Source: Fibrobacter sp.
GTDB lineage: Bacteria > Fibrobacterota > Fibrobacteria > Fibrobacterales > Fibrobacteraceae
NCBI GenBank assembly: GCA_024398965.1
Contig: JAKSIF010000006.1
Coordinates: forward strand, 1-64,000
DNA length: 64,000 bases
Direction: 5' to 3'
Shown: positions 33,659 to 42,784 of the stretch, piece by piece
Layout: each line of letters begins with the position of its first letter
How positions within the stretch are numbered: position 1 is the stretch's first letter
Program-made: the position numbers and the translations under genes
The notes under the pieces: model-generated
What the model was told of the DNA's origin: nothing
What the model saw: the letters and a program-made list of their open reading frames with translations, nothing else
Databases searched by the model: none

Positions 33659-36600
33659 TTACTCTGCCTCGATAGGAACGAATGCGTTTCCGCTAAAGCC
33701 TTCGGGCAGATCCCACTCGTCGTCCTTGGGCATGGCGGCGGGCTTTTCTGCCGCCGGTGCTGCCGCGGGCTGGGAAACTGCAGGTTGTGCGGCCTGCACC
33801 ACGTTCTGTTCAGTGGTGGCGGCCTGTTCGGTTGCAGCGGGCTGTACCTGGGCTGCGTCGCCAGAAGCGGTTTCTGCTGCTGCGGTATTCTGTTCGGCAG
33901 GTGCCGCAGGTTCTGTGCCCGGCATAGGCAGGCTGATCATGATGCCGCTTTCTGCGGCGGATTCAGCAGCGATCGCCTGCACCTGCGGCGGCGTAAAGCC
34001 CGGAACGTCCAGCCATGGGAGCGGACGTCCCTGGCTTGCGCTTGCGCCAGCCAGCGCCATGCCCGTCATGGGGTCGACCGTCAGCTGGCCGCGTTCGTTG
34101 GTAAGTACCAGGGGGACTTCTCCAGCGGCAAGCATGCTGATATCCAAAAAGTCAATCTTCTTTGCCACGCCGAGAATCTCGATTTCTTCCTGGGCAAATG
34201 CCGCCCACTGGGGAAGGCCGCCGGAGGAACCTGCAATTCGTGTACGGCCGGATTTCAAGGGCTTGTTGTCGTCGAAGCCCACATAGCTACCGATGGCTAC
34301 CACAGAATCCGCGGCGAGTCCGTTCTTGCTGTCTACATACGTGGGGATGGCGCCCATGAAGGCTACGTTACGGTAGTCGTTGGTTGTACCCGTCTTACCG
34401 AAGGCCGGGTACCGCAGGGTGGTCGCCTTGTCCGGGGAAGTAACGGTCAGGTTGTTGTACTGGCTGCGGGCCGTACCGTTCACAAATACGGAGTGGAGCA
34501 TCACAGCCATCTGGGTGGTAACCGTATCGTCAAGCACAGTCTTGCTTTCGGTGCTGTTCGTAAAGATTACGCGGCCGTCACGGTTCTTGATTTCCTTGAT
34601 GAAGCAGGGGTCCGTCCAATCGCCATCCTTGCACTTAAAGATCTTTCCGGTAAGGAGCGCCTGGTAGGCGGTAGAGATTTCCACCAGGGTGATTTCGTTT
34701 ACGCCAAGAGGCATGCTGAATACTTTCTGCAACTTCTGGTGGATGCCGATCTCCTTTGCGAATCGGGCGTATTCCGCCATGGAGAGGGAACGTCTGTAGT
34801 CGGGCCAGTACCGCACGTGCTCGGCGTCCAGGTAGTCCGCCTCGCCGTCCACGGGCTCGATCATCGTATTCAGGCGCTTAAAGTCTGCCAGTGTGAATTC
34901 GCCAAGGAGCTGTACGGATTCCAGGGGAGGCAAGGAGCTGGCCACATCGGGGTCAAGTTCCTTTGCCTCGCGGGCACGAAGGATTTCGTAGTAGTTCTTG
35001 AAGTTATGGTTAATGAACTTGATGATGTCGGCGTCTTTCTTGGCCTGCTTGAGGGCCACGTCGTTGTAGGTGCCGTAACGCAGGTTCAGCACGGCGCGTG
35101 CCTTGTCGTCCTTGCCTTCGTTCCTGTAACGTTCGGCCAGGGCGTCGCGGGCCTTGGTAAACTCGATTTCACGCTTGACATCTTCCTTCATGGTAAGGCC
35201 GAACTTGTCGCGGAGCCTTGCAAAGTAGGACTTGTATTCTTCCTCGGCTTCCCGGGCGTATCCGTTTTGCGCAGCCACTTCGGCAAACTCGTCGTCACTC
35301 AGCTTGTCCAGCAGGTGTTCCAGGAGCCAGATGCTGGCGATGTTTTCGGAACGGGTGGCAGACCAGGCGATGCTTACGTAGTCACCCTTGTTCTTGTGGT
35401 CGGGTCTTGGGAAGTAGAACTGGTTCACGTACTGGAAAACGTTGAAGTCGTTTTCCACAGGGTCCAGGTAGTTCCAGTGGTGCTGTAGGGCCAGGGCATA
35501 GAGCAGGGGCTTCCAGCTGGAGCCCAGCTGACGAATCGCCTTGAAGCTACGGTCATAGCCTGTGTTGTGGAAACCGCCCTGGGTGGCAATGACGTTACCG
35601 TTATGGATAGCGAAGAGACCGCCCTGGAGCACAGGCTCCGTTTCAATCTGGCAGGGAGCGTAACCATCTACGGTCTTGTCGTCAAGAACGCTCACCAGCA
35701 GGATGGCGTCCTTCTTGAGCTGGCTTGCAAGAATCTTGTTTACATCGGCCGGGTGCCTGGAATCGCCGCTCACCTTCTTGGCGAAGTCCTTTACGGATTC
35801 CTCGGTAACGATACCCTTCAACTGACCGAAGCTCAGTGTAAGAGACTTGAGCTTGCCTTGGGCATCCACCATGATGCTGTCTACGGCGCCGTAGAGGTAG
35901 TCACCCTTGCGGGCGCTCTGGGCCTTGTTTGCAAACTGTGCCTTGGGCAAGGTAAAACCGCCCAGCTGCATCTGGAGTCCGCTGATGTTTGTCTGCAGGG
36001 CGCGCTTGGCGGCGTCCTGTGCCTTGGCGTCCAAGGTGGTAGTAATGGAGAGCTGGGCCTTGCGCCAATCGTCGATACCTTCCTTGTCGAAAAGCTTGTT
36101 GAAGTACTCGCCGTCCAGCTTTTCCTCGATGCGTTCCAGGATGGTGCTTACGCTAAAGCGGAAGTTGCCGTGGTTGAATGCCAGGGGCTTGGCCAGGGCG
36201 TTGTCCATGTCTTCCTGGGAAATGTATTCCTCTTCCACCATGCGGCCAAGGACATAGCGAAGGCGTTCCTCGCCGCGCTTGATCGCCTTTTCGCGACGTT
36301 CGGTGCTGCGCTGGATAAAGGGGTCGTAGTTGAAGGGACCCTTGACGGAGCCTGCGATAAAGGCGCACTCGGCGAGAGTCAGGTCCTTCAGTTCCTTGTT
36401 GAAGAAGTACTGCGCTGCAATGGCCACACCCTTGCCCGTACCGGAAACGTGGAACTGGTTCAGGTAGAATTCCAGGATCTCTTCCTTGCTGAAGTGACGT
36501 TCCATGCGGAGGGCGTTAAGCAACTCCTTGCCCTTCTCCTTGATGGAACGCTCCTCACGACCGAAGATGTTCTTTACGGTCTGCTGGGTCAGTGTGGAAC

Positions 36601-36976
36601 CACCCTGGCGCATGTGGCCGCTCTTGATGTTGCTTGCCATGGCGCGGGCAAAACCGTAAATGCTGAAACCGTCGTGGTGCCAGTAGCCGGCATCTTCGGC
36701 GGCGATAAGTGCGTTGACGATGTTCTTGGGAATGTCACCGTAGTTCACGTACACGCGGTGGTTTGCGTCAAAGAAGGCACCCAGCAACTCGTCGTTGTTG
36801 TAGTAGACTCGGGTTTCGCCCGAGAGAACCTGCATGATGTTCTTTTTGTCGAACTGGTTATCGGGATCCTGGTCCGGAAGCACCTTGAAAACCAGGATAT
36901 AGAGGGGGATGCAGCAAATAAGGCCAACCAATGCCAGCGCTGCGACGATTTTGAACAGTTTACTAAGGAGTCGCAT
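33659..36976 (-). CDS. mrcA: Class A penicillin-binding protein (glycosyltransferase/transpeptidase)
   Basis: 1105 residues. One N-terminal membrane anchor (about 8-33), a GT51 glycosyltransferase domain (EDAGYWHHDGFSIYGFARA; RQGGSTLTQQTVKN; NQFHVSGTGKGVAIAAQYFF), and a transpeptidase domain with S486-x-x-K489 (GSSWKP), S543-x-N (RSENIA) and K861-T-G (FGKTGTTND). It polymerises and cross-links peptidoglycan in the periplasm. The SxN-to-KTG distance is about 318 residues against about 190 in E. coli PBP1a, because of a charged helical insert (about 570-700). The C-terminal ~100 residues are Ala/Pro/Gln/Glu-rich and probably disordered. First gene of a three-gene minus-strand operon. The gene symbol is by family only. 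Confidence 0.94.
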   Translation of the reverse strand: MRLLSKLFKIVAALALVGLICCIPLYILVFKVLPDQDPDNQFDKKNIMQVLSGETRVYYNNDELLGAFFDANHRVYVNYGDIPKNIVNALIAAEDAGYWHHDGFSIYGFARAMASNIKSGHMRQGGSTLTQQTVKNIFGREERSIKEKGKELLNALRMERHFSKEEILEFYLNQFHVSGTGKGVAIAAQYFFNKELKDLTLAECAFIAGSVKGPFNYDPFIQRSTERREKAIKRGEERLRYVLGRMVEEEYISQEDMDNALAKPLAFNHGNFRFSVSTILERIEEKLDGEYFNKLFDKEGIDDWRKAQLSITTTLDAKAQDAAKRALQTNISGLQMQLGGFTLPKAQFANKAQSARKGDYLYGAVDSIMVDAQGKLKSLTLSFGQLKGIVTEESVKDFAKKVSGDSRHPADVNKILASQLKKDAILLVSVLDDKTVDGYAPCQIETEPVLQGGLFAIHNGNVIATQGGFHNTGYDRSFKAIRQLGSSWKPLLYALALQHHWNYLDPVENDFNVFQYVNQFYFPRPDHKNKGDYVSIAWSATRSENIASIWLLEHLLDKLSDDEFAEVAAQNGYAREAEEEYKSYFARLRDKFGLTMKEDVKREIEFTKARDALAERYRNEGKDDKARAVLNLRYGTYNDVALKQAKKDADIIKFINHNFKNYYEILRAREAKELDPDVASSLPPLESVQLLGEFTLADFKRLNTMIEPVDGEADYLDAEHVRYWPDYRRSLSMAEYARFAKEIGIHQKLQKVFSMPLGVNEITLVEISTAYQALLTGKIFKCKDGDWTDPCFIKEIKNRDGRVIFTNSTESKTVLDDTVTTQMAVMLHSVFVNGTARSQYNNLTVTSPDKATTLRYPAFGKTGTTNDYRNVAFMGAIPTYVDSKNGLAADSVVAIGSYVGFDDNKPLKSGRTRIAGSSGGLPQWAAFAQEEIEILGVAKKIDFLDISMLAAGEVPLVLTNERGQLTVDPMTGMALAGASASQGRPLPWLDVPGFTPPQVQAIAAESAAESGIMISLPMPGTEPAAPAEQNTAAAETASGDAAQVQPAATEQAATTEQNVVQAAQPAVSQPAAAPAAEKPAAMPKDDEWDLPEGFSGNAFVPIEAE

Positions 36977-37007
36977 AGCTAAAATCTAGAAATTTTGGGG
37001 GTACCCC

Positions 37008-37036
37008 TTGAAAAATCCGTCGAATATATGTAAAAT
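37008..37036 (+). promoter_or_regulatory. Promoter of tRNA-Ser
   Basis: -35 TTGAAA (37008-37013), 17-nt spacer, -10 TAAAAT (37031-37036). The start of transcription would fall about 9 nt before the mature tRNA. It is the best sigma-70-like promoter in the window. Confidence 0.7.
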
Positions 37037-37051
37037 TGGGGTCTCCAAGAT

Positions 37052-37140
37052 GGGAAGATGGCCGAGCTGGCCGAAGGCGCGTCCCTGCTAAGGACGTATA
37101 GGACTTAATCCTATCGCGAGTTCGAATCTCGCTCTTCCCG
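37052..37140 (+). tRNA. tRNA-Ser (anticodon GCU)
   Basis: Acceptor stem GGGAAGA / TCTTCCC, D-arm GCCGAGCTGGCCGAAGGC, anticodon stem CGTCC / GGACG with loop CTGCTAA (anticodon GCT at 37087-37089), a long class II variable arm typical of Ser, and T-loop GTTCGAATC. The discriminator is G. CCA is not encoded. It reads AGC and AGU codons. Confidence 0.96.
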
Positions 37141-37146
37141 CTGCAA

Positions 37147-37178
37147 AGACCCCTGGCGAAAGCTGGGGGTCTTTTGCT
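37147..37178 (+). terminator. Rho-independent terminator after tRNA-Ser
   Basis: AGACCCC / GGGGTCT stem followed by TTTGCTTTTA. Confidence 0.8.
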
Positions 37179-37292
37179 TTTATTTTTATTAAAAATTGCC
37201 CGAAATGGGTCAAAATCCCTTTTTTACTTGACTTTTGGCGCCCAAAAAACGATATTATGCGGTGAAAAAACGATTTTTAAGGAGAAATCCGA

Positions 37293-37652
37293 ATGAAAGC
37301 ATCTAGTTTCATCACGGGCCTTGCCCTGGGCGCAGCCGCAGCCGTCGCTGTTGTCAAGAAGTTCAACTTGGTAAAGTCCGGCGAAAGCAGCGCAACCGAC
37401 GCCTCCGAGAGCCCGGCCCTCAAGGATGCAGAGAACGCTGTAGAAACCCTCCGCAGCTCCGTGGACATTCTCCGCAAGGAACTGAATACCCGCATCGAGT
37501 CCGAGCAGACCTACGCAGCCGAATGCGAAGACCTTAAGGACCAGGTGGCCAAGAAGGACGTTGAAATCCGCAACCTCCAGAACATCTGCGACAAGCAGGC
37601 CGGCCTCACCAAGAAGCTGGAAGTGGAACTGGACGACGTCAAGGAAAAGTAG
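37293..37652 (+). CDS. Small membrane-anchored coiled-coil protein
   Basis: 119 residues. An N-terminal Ala/Gly-rich hydrophobic segment (about 5-22, FITGLALGAAAAVAVV) is followed by a charged coiled coil (about 45-115, with LKDQVAKKDVEIRNLQ). No lipobox or clear cleavage site. RBS AAGGAG lies 7 nt before ATG 37293. The family was not recognised. It stands alone between the tRNA and its own terminator; an envelope or cell-shape accessory role would be a guess. Confidence 0.75.
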   Translation: MKASSFITGLALGAAAAVAVVKKFNLVKSGESSATDASESPALKDAENAVETLRSSVDILRKELNTRIESEQTYAAECEDLKDQVAKKDVEIRNLQNICDKQAGLTKKLEVELDDVKEK

Positions 37653-37687
37653 TCCCCGACGCATAGGGCGAAAGTCCAACAAATTTG

Positions 37688-37718
37688 ATCCGGAGCCAAG
37701 AGGCCCCGGATTTTTTTT
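37688..37718 (+). terminator. Rho-independent terminator
   Basis: ATCCGG / CCGGAT stem and T8. Confidence 0.75.
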
Positions 37719-37723
37719 GCTCC

Positions 37724-37750
37724 GCAACGCTCGGCTTTGGATTTTTTTTT
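37724..37750 (+). repeat. Intergenic repeat family A, partial copy
   Basis: GCAACGCTCGGCTTTGG followed by ATTTTTTTTT. It shares the CGCTCGGCTT core and T-run of the copies near 10.7 and 21.5 kb but lacks the CAAGT palindrome. Confidence 0.45.
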
Positions 37751-37819
37751 AGAAAAAAGGTCGCCTATAAAGGGTCGGAAGGTGGAATTTGCGTCTCTAA
37801 AATTGTAAATTTGAGTACG

Positions 37820-38656
37820 ATGGCACGATTTTTGCAAATGACGTTGCGCCTGACGCAAAAAGGCTCCTTTATCACGCTCTGCCTAAGCGTGGTTATGGGT
37901 TGTGCCGCCCTGTTTTTGACCGCCTGTGAGGAAATTGAGGAAGAAAAGCCCTGGCTCCATGTGGAACGCCCTGAAATGCTTTTTACGGATACCACCCTCC
38001 TGGATAGTTACGACAAGGGAGTGCTGGCCTGGAAATTGAAGACCGCCTATCTGGAGCGCTGGAACGACAAGGAAGTGGTGTTTGTCCGTCCGGTTCTTGT
38101 GGATATTTATGACTCCCTGGGCGAACGTACGGCGTTCTTGCGTGCAGACTCCGGCCGTCTCGACATGAAGTTCACCTACGTGTATGCTTATGGCCATGTT
38201 TACGCTTTGACTCCCAAGGGCGCTTCCGTTAGGTCCGACTCCCTGCATTGGAACAAGAAGGACAACCTGGTTCGTACCGACAGCCATGTTCGTGTGGTCA
38301 GTGAAGATGGCGACGTGCTGCAGGGCAAGGGCTTTGTCAGCGATGCCAAGTTGGATAACTGGCGCATTGTTTCCGAGGTGACGGGTATTTTCCAGGATGC
38401 GGCCAAACGCCTCAAGGATGAAGACAAGAAGGAGGCTGTGGAAATCGAGAACCGCGACCATGCGGAACAGTCTTCTTCCTCCATGACGGCGGCTTCTATC
38501 CATCGAGGGATGCCTGCAGCCATGGCGAAATCCAGCAGCTCTGTATCGTCCTCCTCCTCGGTAGCCCAGGCGGTTAACGACTCTGCGACTATCGATCGAG
38601 TTAACAGGATGCGAAACAGGATAAAGCGCGCTACAGCAAAGAGCCGGGAGGAATGA
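37820..38656 (+). CDS. lptC: LPS transport protein LptC-like lipoprotein
   Basis: 278 residues. A hydrophobic segment ending in a lipobox-like LFLTA-Cys (about 36) precedes the LptC jellyroll (about 50-195): WKLKTAYLERW, VLVDIYDSLGERTAFLRADSGRLD, YGHVYALTPKGASVRSDSLHWNKKDNLVRTDS. LptC receives LPS from the LptB2FG extractor and passes it to LptA. The last ~80 residues are Ser-rich and basic, an unusual extension. The start ATG 37820 is preceded by TTGAGTACG with no strong RBS. It overlaps lptA by 4 nt (ATGA), and lptA and lptB follow, supporting the call. Confidence 0.88.
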   Translation: MARFLQMTLRLTQKGSFITLCLSVVMGCAALFLTACEEIEEEKPWLHVERPEMLFTDTTLLDSYDKGVLAWKLKTAYLERWNDKEVVFVRPVLVDIYDSLGERTAFLRADSGRLDMKFTYVYAYGHVYALTPKGASVRSDSLHWNKKDNLVRTDSHVRVVSEDGDVLQGKGFVSDAKLDNWRIVSEVTGIFQDAAKRLKDEDKKEAVEIENRDHAEQSSSSMTAASIHRGMPAAMAKSSSSVSSSSSVAQAVNDSATIDRVNRMRNRIKRATAKSREE

Positions 38657-40278
38657 TGATTCGCCTTCTGGTTTTAACCATGTTCCTGCTTTCGTCCATG
38701 GCGTTTTCCCAGACGTCACCCTTGATCATGAAGCATGCGGACAGCCTTGCGGTGGCCCGTACCAGGGGAACCCTGTTGCTGCAGGGCCGTGTGTATTTTG
38801 TTCACGACAGTGTGCAGTTCCGCACCCAGCGTGCCACCTGGAACAAGGGGTCCGAGGTAGTGCAGTGTGATGGCTATTTCAGGTTGAACCATCCTTCCGG
38901 ATATATCAATGCCAATACAGGTGTGTACCAGAAGAAACAGGGAATCGCTACGGCCACAGGAAACGTGCATGCGTCTGACTCTGCCCACAGCTACTACTTT
39001 ACCGGGGAGCACCTGATTTACGACAGGGAAAAGGAAATCCTGACCATGCCCGAGAAACCGGTGCTGTACCAGTTCGAGAAGAACAAGGAAGGCGGCGAGG
39101 ATACGGTGAAGGTGGTGGCCAAGCGTATCGCCTACAACAAGAAGGACTCCTTTGCGGAAGCCCACGACCAGGTTGTGATCACCCAGAAGGAAGTAACCAT
39201 CTCTGCGGACCATATCAATTACGATCGCCAGAAGGATTTTGCCGCGGCCAAGGACAATGTGGTTTTGACCCATCAGGAAGTGACCATCGCTGCGGACCGT
39301 ATCAATTACGACCGCAAGACGGAATATGCTACGGCCAGGGATAATGTGACCTTGACCCATAAGGACATTACAGTCTCTGCGGACATCATGAACTACAACC
39401 GCAAGGATGATTATGCGGAAGCATTCAACCATGTGAAACTGGTGCAGAACGACATGGTGGTGACCTGCGACACCGGATATTTCAACCATGGTGCTGGATG
39501 GCTTTCCATGAAGGGAAATCCCACCTTCGACATGAAGAACTACCATTTGACTGGAGACTCCATTTTCCTGGTGCTGGATTCTGCCGGAAAGACAATGAAG
39601 AGCGCCTTGGTGATTCGCAATGCTCATGGCATCCAGCAAGAGGAAGCCAAACGCAATGCTCCTGGCTCTGTGACGGAAGCCTTTGGGGATACTCTCTATG
39701 CGGAATTTGCGGATAGCAAGATTGAACGGCTTTACGTAAATCTCAATGCACGCGGATTCTTTTACGAAACCGACCTGAAGGATTTTCGCAACTTGATGGA
39801 TGGCGATCGTCTTGACCTGTATTTCAACAAGGGCAAGATGGACAAGGCTGTTGTTTCGGGCAAGGCCCAAAGCACTTATTTCTACGTGAAGAAGGATCGA
39901 TCTGTTGCCGGCAAGAATGAAGCAACCGGCGACACGATTCACATTCTGTTTGATGCTCAGAAGAATGCGGTGAAGTCCCTTAAACTGTTGGGTAATTCCG
40001 CCATGGCAAGCGGTCGATACGTGGACATGGAAAAGGAACGTCGCAACAAGGAAAAGGCCGAGAAGGATTCCCTTGAAGCCATGGCCCAAAAGGAATTGGA
40101 TTCAGATAAGGCTGGCCTTACAAAAACCGAAGCGGCAAAGGCAGACTCTGCGAAGGTCGACCTGCCTAGGCCTGCAACCCCGAAGGATTCCCTTGCATCC
40201 AAGAACGTATTGAGGCGAGTCGAGGAATTGCGCAAGGCACAGAAATTGAAGAAAGAGAAGGCGGAGAAGAACAAATGA
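38653..40278 (+). CDS. lptA: LPS transport protein LptA/OstA-like, extended with internal repeats
   Basis: 541 residues against about 185 in E. coli. A signal peptide ends near SSMAFSQ. The OstA/LptA beta-jellyroll pattern ([52 protein letters not shown]) recurs along the chain. Residues 152-267 are four tandem 29-residue units of the form V-T-I-S-A-D-x-I-N-Y-D-R-K, each one about one strand pair. A Lys/Glu/Ala-rich tail follows. It should form the periplasmic bridge carrying LPS; the repeats may set bridge length. It overlaps lptC and lptB by 4 nt each. Confidence 0.85.
   Translation: MMIRLLVLTMFLLSSMAFSQTSPLIMKHADSLAVARTRGTLLLQGRVYFVHDSVQFRTQRATWNKGSEVVQCDGYFRLNHPSGYINANTGVYQKKQGIATATGNVHASDSAHSYYFTGEHLIYDREKEILTMPEKPVLYQFEKNKEGGEDTVKVVAKRIAYNKKDSFAEAHDQVVITQKEVTISADHINYDRQKDFAAAKDNVVLTHQEVTIAADRINYDRKTEYATARDNVTLTHKDITVSADIMNYNRKDDYAEAFNHVKLVQNDMVVTCDTGYFNHGAGWLSMKGNPTFDMKNYHLTGDSIFLVLDSAGKTMKSALVIRNAHGIQQEEAKRNAPGSVTEAFGDTLYAEFADSKIERLYVNLNARGFFYETDLKDFRNLMDGDRLDLYFNKGKMDKAVVSGKAQSTYFYVKKDRSVAGKNEATGDTIHILFDAQKNAVKSLKLLGNSAMASGRYVDMEKERRNKEKAEKDSLEAMAQKELDSDKAGLTKTEAAKADSAKVDLPRPATPKDSLASKNVLRRVEELRKAQKLKKEKAEKNK
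39106..39453 (+). repeat. Four tandem 87-bp units inside lptA
   Basis: Each unit encodes 29 residues; units 2 and 3 are most alike (V-T-I-x-A-D-x-I-N-Y-D-R, then D-N-V-x-L-T-H), units 1 and 4 are diverged. No frame change occurs. Confidence 0.75.
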
Positions 40279-41012
40279 AGAATCTAGTCAGTACAATCCG
40301 TACAGAACATCTGCGCAAGGTCTATGGCGGCCGCCAGGTGGTAAGTGATGTTTCTATCCGTGTTTCCCAGGGAGAGATTGTTGGACTGCTAGGGCCCAAT
40401 GGTGCAGGCAAGACCACATCTTTCTATATGATCGTGGGCATGGTCCGTCCGGAGTCCGGCCACATCTTTCTGGACGATATCGAGATGACGGACAAGCCCA
40501 TGTACAAGCGGGCCCGCCTTGGCATTGGCTATCTGCCCCAGGAAGCCTCCATCTTTAGAAAGCTTAGTGTAGAAGATAATATCATGGCTATTCTTGAAAC
40601 TCAGGACATGAAGCGAGCCCAGCGCAAGAAGCGTCTGGAAGAACTCCTGGAAGAATTCAAGATTACCCATATCCGTAAGACAAAGTCCATGAGCTGTTCC
40701 GGTGGTGAACGCCGCCGTCTGGAAATCGCCCGCGCTCTCGCCAGCGATCCCAGCTTCCTGTTGCTGGATGAACCTTTCGCAGGTATCGACCCCATTGCGG
40801 TGGCCGACATCCAGTCCATTATTTCGGGCCTTAAGGAAAAGGGCATGGGCGTTCTCATTACGGACCACAACGTGCGTGAGACGCTCTCTATTACGGATCG
40901 CGCCTACATCATGTACAAGAGCCAGGTGTTGACCGAGGGTTCCTCCGAGTACCTGGCCAACGATCCCGAGGCACGCCGTATTTACCTCGGTGACAGTTTC
41001 CGTTTGGATTAG
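40275..41012 (+). CDS. lptB: LPS export ABC ATPase
   Basis: 245 residues. Walker [11 protein letters not shown]-loop, signature SCSGGERRR, Walker [13 protein letters not shown] and switch His [10 protein letters not shown], all in the LptB form (also [19 protein letters not shown] and [20 protein letters not shown]). It powers LPS extraction with LptFG, which are not in this window. It overlaps lptA and is followed 12 nt later by rpoN, the same order as in Proteobacteria. Confidence 0.96.
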   Translation: MKNLVSTIRTEHLRKVYGGRQVVSDVSIRVSQGEIVGLLGPNGAGKTTSFYMIVGMVRPESGHIFLDDIEMTDKPMYKRARLGIGYLPQEASIFRKLSVEDNIMAILETQDMKRAQRKKRLEELLEEFKITHIRKTKSMSCSGGERRRLEIARALASDPSFLLLDEPFAGIDPIAVADIQSIISGLKEKGMGVLITDHNVRETLSITDRAYIMYKSQVLTEGSSEYLANDPEARRIYLGDSFRLD

Positions 41013-41024
41013 TTTGGGGTCAAG

Positions 41025-42620
41025 ATGGATTTAGGAATCAACATAGGTACTAGCCAGCGTCTGGAGCAGACTTTATCGCCCCAGCTTTTGCAGTCCGTTA
41101 ATATCCTGCAAAAGACGTCTCTTGAATTGGAGACCGCCATCAAGGATGAGCTGGAAAGCAATCCCCTGCTGGAGCTGGATGAAAGCGTTCCCGATGAAAG
41201 CCGTGAGTCTGACGAATACAGCGAAAACAACGAGGATAACCCGGCGGATTCCGGCTCCGACATGCGGGACGTTGACGATCGCGACATGGATGAGCGTTAC
41301 CAGGACGGCGATTCCCTCCTTGACTTTAACTTCGACCGTTTTTTGGAAAACGGAAACAATGACGACGCTCCTTTCAAGGATCTGAACGAAAGATCCACCG
41401 ACGCGGAAGACGAATGGGACCGCCCTCTGAAGGATGTGGGCAAGTCTCTGCAGGATAACTTGCGCGACCAGCTGATGCTCTGGTCTGGTACCCGCGAACT
41501 TCTGGAACAGCTTGCGGAATGCGGCTGCTCTGAACGTCGTTTCCGTGCTCTGGTGGAATACCTCATTGACTCTGTCAGCGAGGAGGGCTTCTTGCAGGGC
41601 GCGGGCCCGGAGCAGGCCCCTATCCAGCTGTCTCACGATGAATACATTAACGAAATCGAGGCCATGCTCCGTGCCGAACAGGAGCTGGACTCCTGTTCAA
41701 TTCCCGTTCGGGAAGCGGTCCATGTTCTGCAGGGTTTCAACCCGAAGGGAATTGGCGCCCGTGACCAGCGGGAATGCTTCCTGATTCAGGCCTACGCCAT
41801 GCCGGGCTTCCCGACTCTTGGCATCAAGATTCTGGAGAACTGCTACGAGGATCTTCTGGCCCTGCGTTATGCCAAGATCGGAAAATCTCTTGGCGCTTCT
41901 ACCGAGGAAGTGCAGAAGGCGGTGGCAAGTTTTGCAAGGCTCAATCCCCATCCGGGCTTCCAGCTGTCCAATGCCCGCCTGCAGACCATTTCCGCCGATC
42001 TCAAGATTGTAGAGAAGAAGGGACGCTTTACCGTGGAGGCCGTTCGTTCATCCCTCCAGAAGCGACTTCGAATCAATCAGACTTACAAGTCCATTCTCGA
42101 CGACAAGAACGCATCCAAGAGCGACAAGGATTACGTTCGCACTCACTTGAACAAGGCCGTGGAATTCATGAAGGCGGTGGACAACCGCTACTCCACCATG
42201 GAGCTTGTGATGCAGGCCATCTTGAAACGTCAGAAGGCCTTCTTCTCCCAGGGCCCCGCTTTCCTCAAGCCCATGGTGTTGCAGGACATTGCCGACGATG
42301 TAAAGCGCGACGTAAGTACGGTGAACCGTGTTACCAACGGCAAGTTCGTGGATACTCCCTTTGGCGTGTACGAGCTGAAGCGTTTCTTTACCTCCGGTGT
42401 TAAGCAGGGTTCCGCTCCCGATGCCGAGGAGGTTGGCTCCGCCCAAATTATCGATGCCATCAAGAAGATGATCGATGAGGAAGACAAGAAGAAGCCTCTC
42501 TCCGACCAGGCTATTTCAGACAAGCTTGCAGAACAGGGCGTGAAGGTTGCTCGCCGTACGGTGGCCAAGTATCGCGAAAATAATCTGCATATTTTGACTG
42601 CAAGCCAAAGAAAACGCTGA
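41025..42620 (+). CDS. rpoN: RNA polymerase sigma-54 factor
   Basis: 531 residues. Region I is Gln/Leu-rich (QRLEQTLSPQLLQSVNILQ, SNPLLEL) and contacts the activator; region II is acidic and rather long (about 50-130); the core-binding part (LQGFNPKGIGARDQRECF) and HTH (DIADDVKRDVSTVNRVTNGKF) follow; the RpoN box ARRTVAKYREN near the C-terminus reads the -24 element. It directs transcription that needs AAA+ activators, none of which is in this window. It sits 12 nt after lptB, probably in the same operon. Confidence 0.97.
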   Translation: MDLGINIGTSQRLEQTLSPQLLQSVNILQKTSLELETAIKDELESNPLLELDESVPDESRESDEYSENNEDNPADSGSDMRDVDDRDMDERYQDGDSLLDFNFDRFLENGNNDDAPFKDLNERSTDAEDEWDRPLKDVGKSLQDNLRDQLMLWSGTRELLEQLAECGCSERRFRALVEYLIDSVSEEGFLQGAGPEQAPIQLSHDEYINEIEAMLRAEQELDSCSIPVREAVHVLQGFNPKGIGARDQRECFLIQAYAMPGFPTLGIKILENCYEDLLALRYAKIGKSLGASTEEVQKAVASFARLNPHPGFQLSNARLQTISADLKIVEKKGRFTVEAVRSSLQKRLRINQTYKSILDDKNASKSDKDYVRTHLNKAVEFMKAVDNRYSTMELVMQAILKRQKAFFSQGPAFLKPMVLQDIADDVKRDVSTVNRVTNGKFVDTPFGVYELKRFFTSGVKQGSAPDAEEVGSAQIIDAIKKMIDEEDKKKPLSDQAISDKLAEQGVKVARRTVAKYRENNLHILTASQRKR

Positions 42621-42625
42621 TTTCC

Positions 42626-42685
42626 CAATTTTTAGGCATAAAACGCGTGTTCCAAGTTGGAATATCGTTGTGCCTAAAAAAATTG
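42626..42685. promoter_or_regulatory. 60-bp interrupted palindrome between rpoN and hpf
   Basis: Arms CAATTTTTAGGCA and TGCCTAAAAAAATTG enclose AACG/CGTT and TTCCAA/TTGGAA pairs, all centred on 42656. The plus-strand 3' side is A-rich rather than T-rich, so it is not a standard terminator for rpoN; it could be an operator, an RNA hairpin in the hpf leader or a processing site. Confidence 0.5.
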
Positions 42686-42693
42686 AAATAAAG

Positions 42694-42723
42694 TTGTTCT
42701 TTATTCGAAAAAAGATGTATATA
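42694..42723 (+). promoter_or_regulatory. Putative hpf promoter
   Basis: TTGTTC (42694-42699), 18-nt spacer, TATATA (42718-42723; TATACT overlaps at 42720), about 61 nt before the hpf start. Confidence 0.4.
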
Positions 42724-42784
42724 CTCTAAACGTGAGGCTGACAAAGCCTCGAATCGAAACCTTTTTTCTACGGAGGATATTACT

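Noticed and set aside
33653-35488. 611-codon plus-strand ORF opposite the PBP gene
   Set aside because: It has no start context or motif, and the opposite strand encodes an unmistakable class A PBP.
39106-39453. CRISPR-like array
   Set aside because: The periodic 87-bp units are in-frame protein repeats of LptA, without spacers.
42640-42675. Sigma-54 promoter before hpf
   Set aside because: A GG and a GC are present but 11 nt apart rather than 10 and the flanking consensus is poor.
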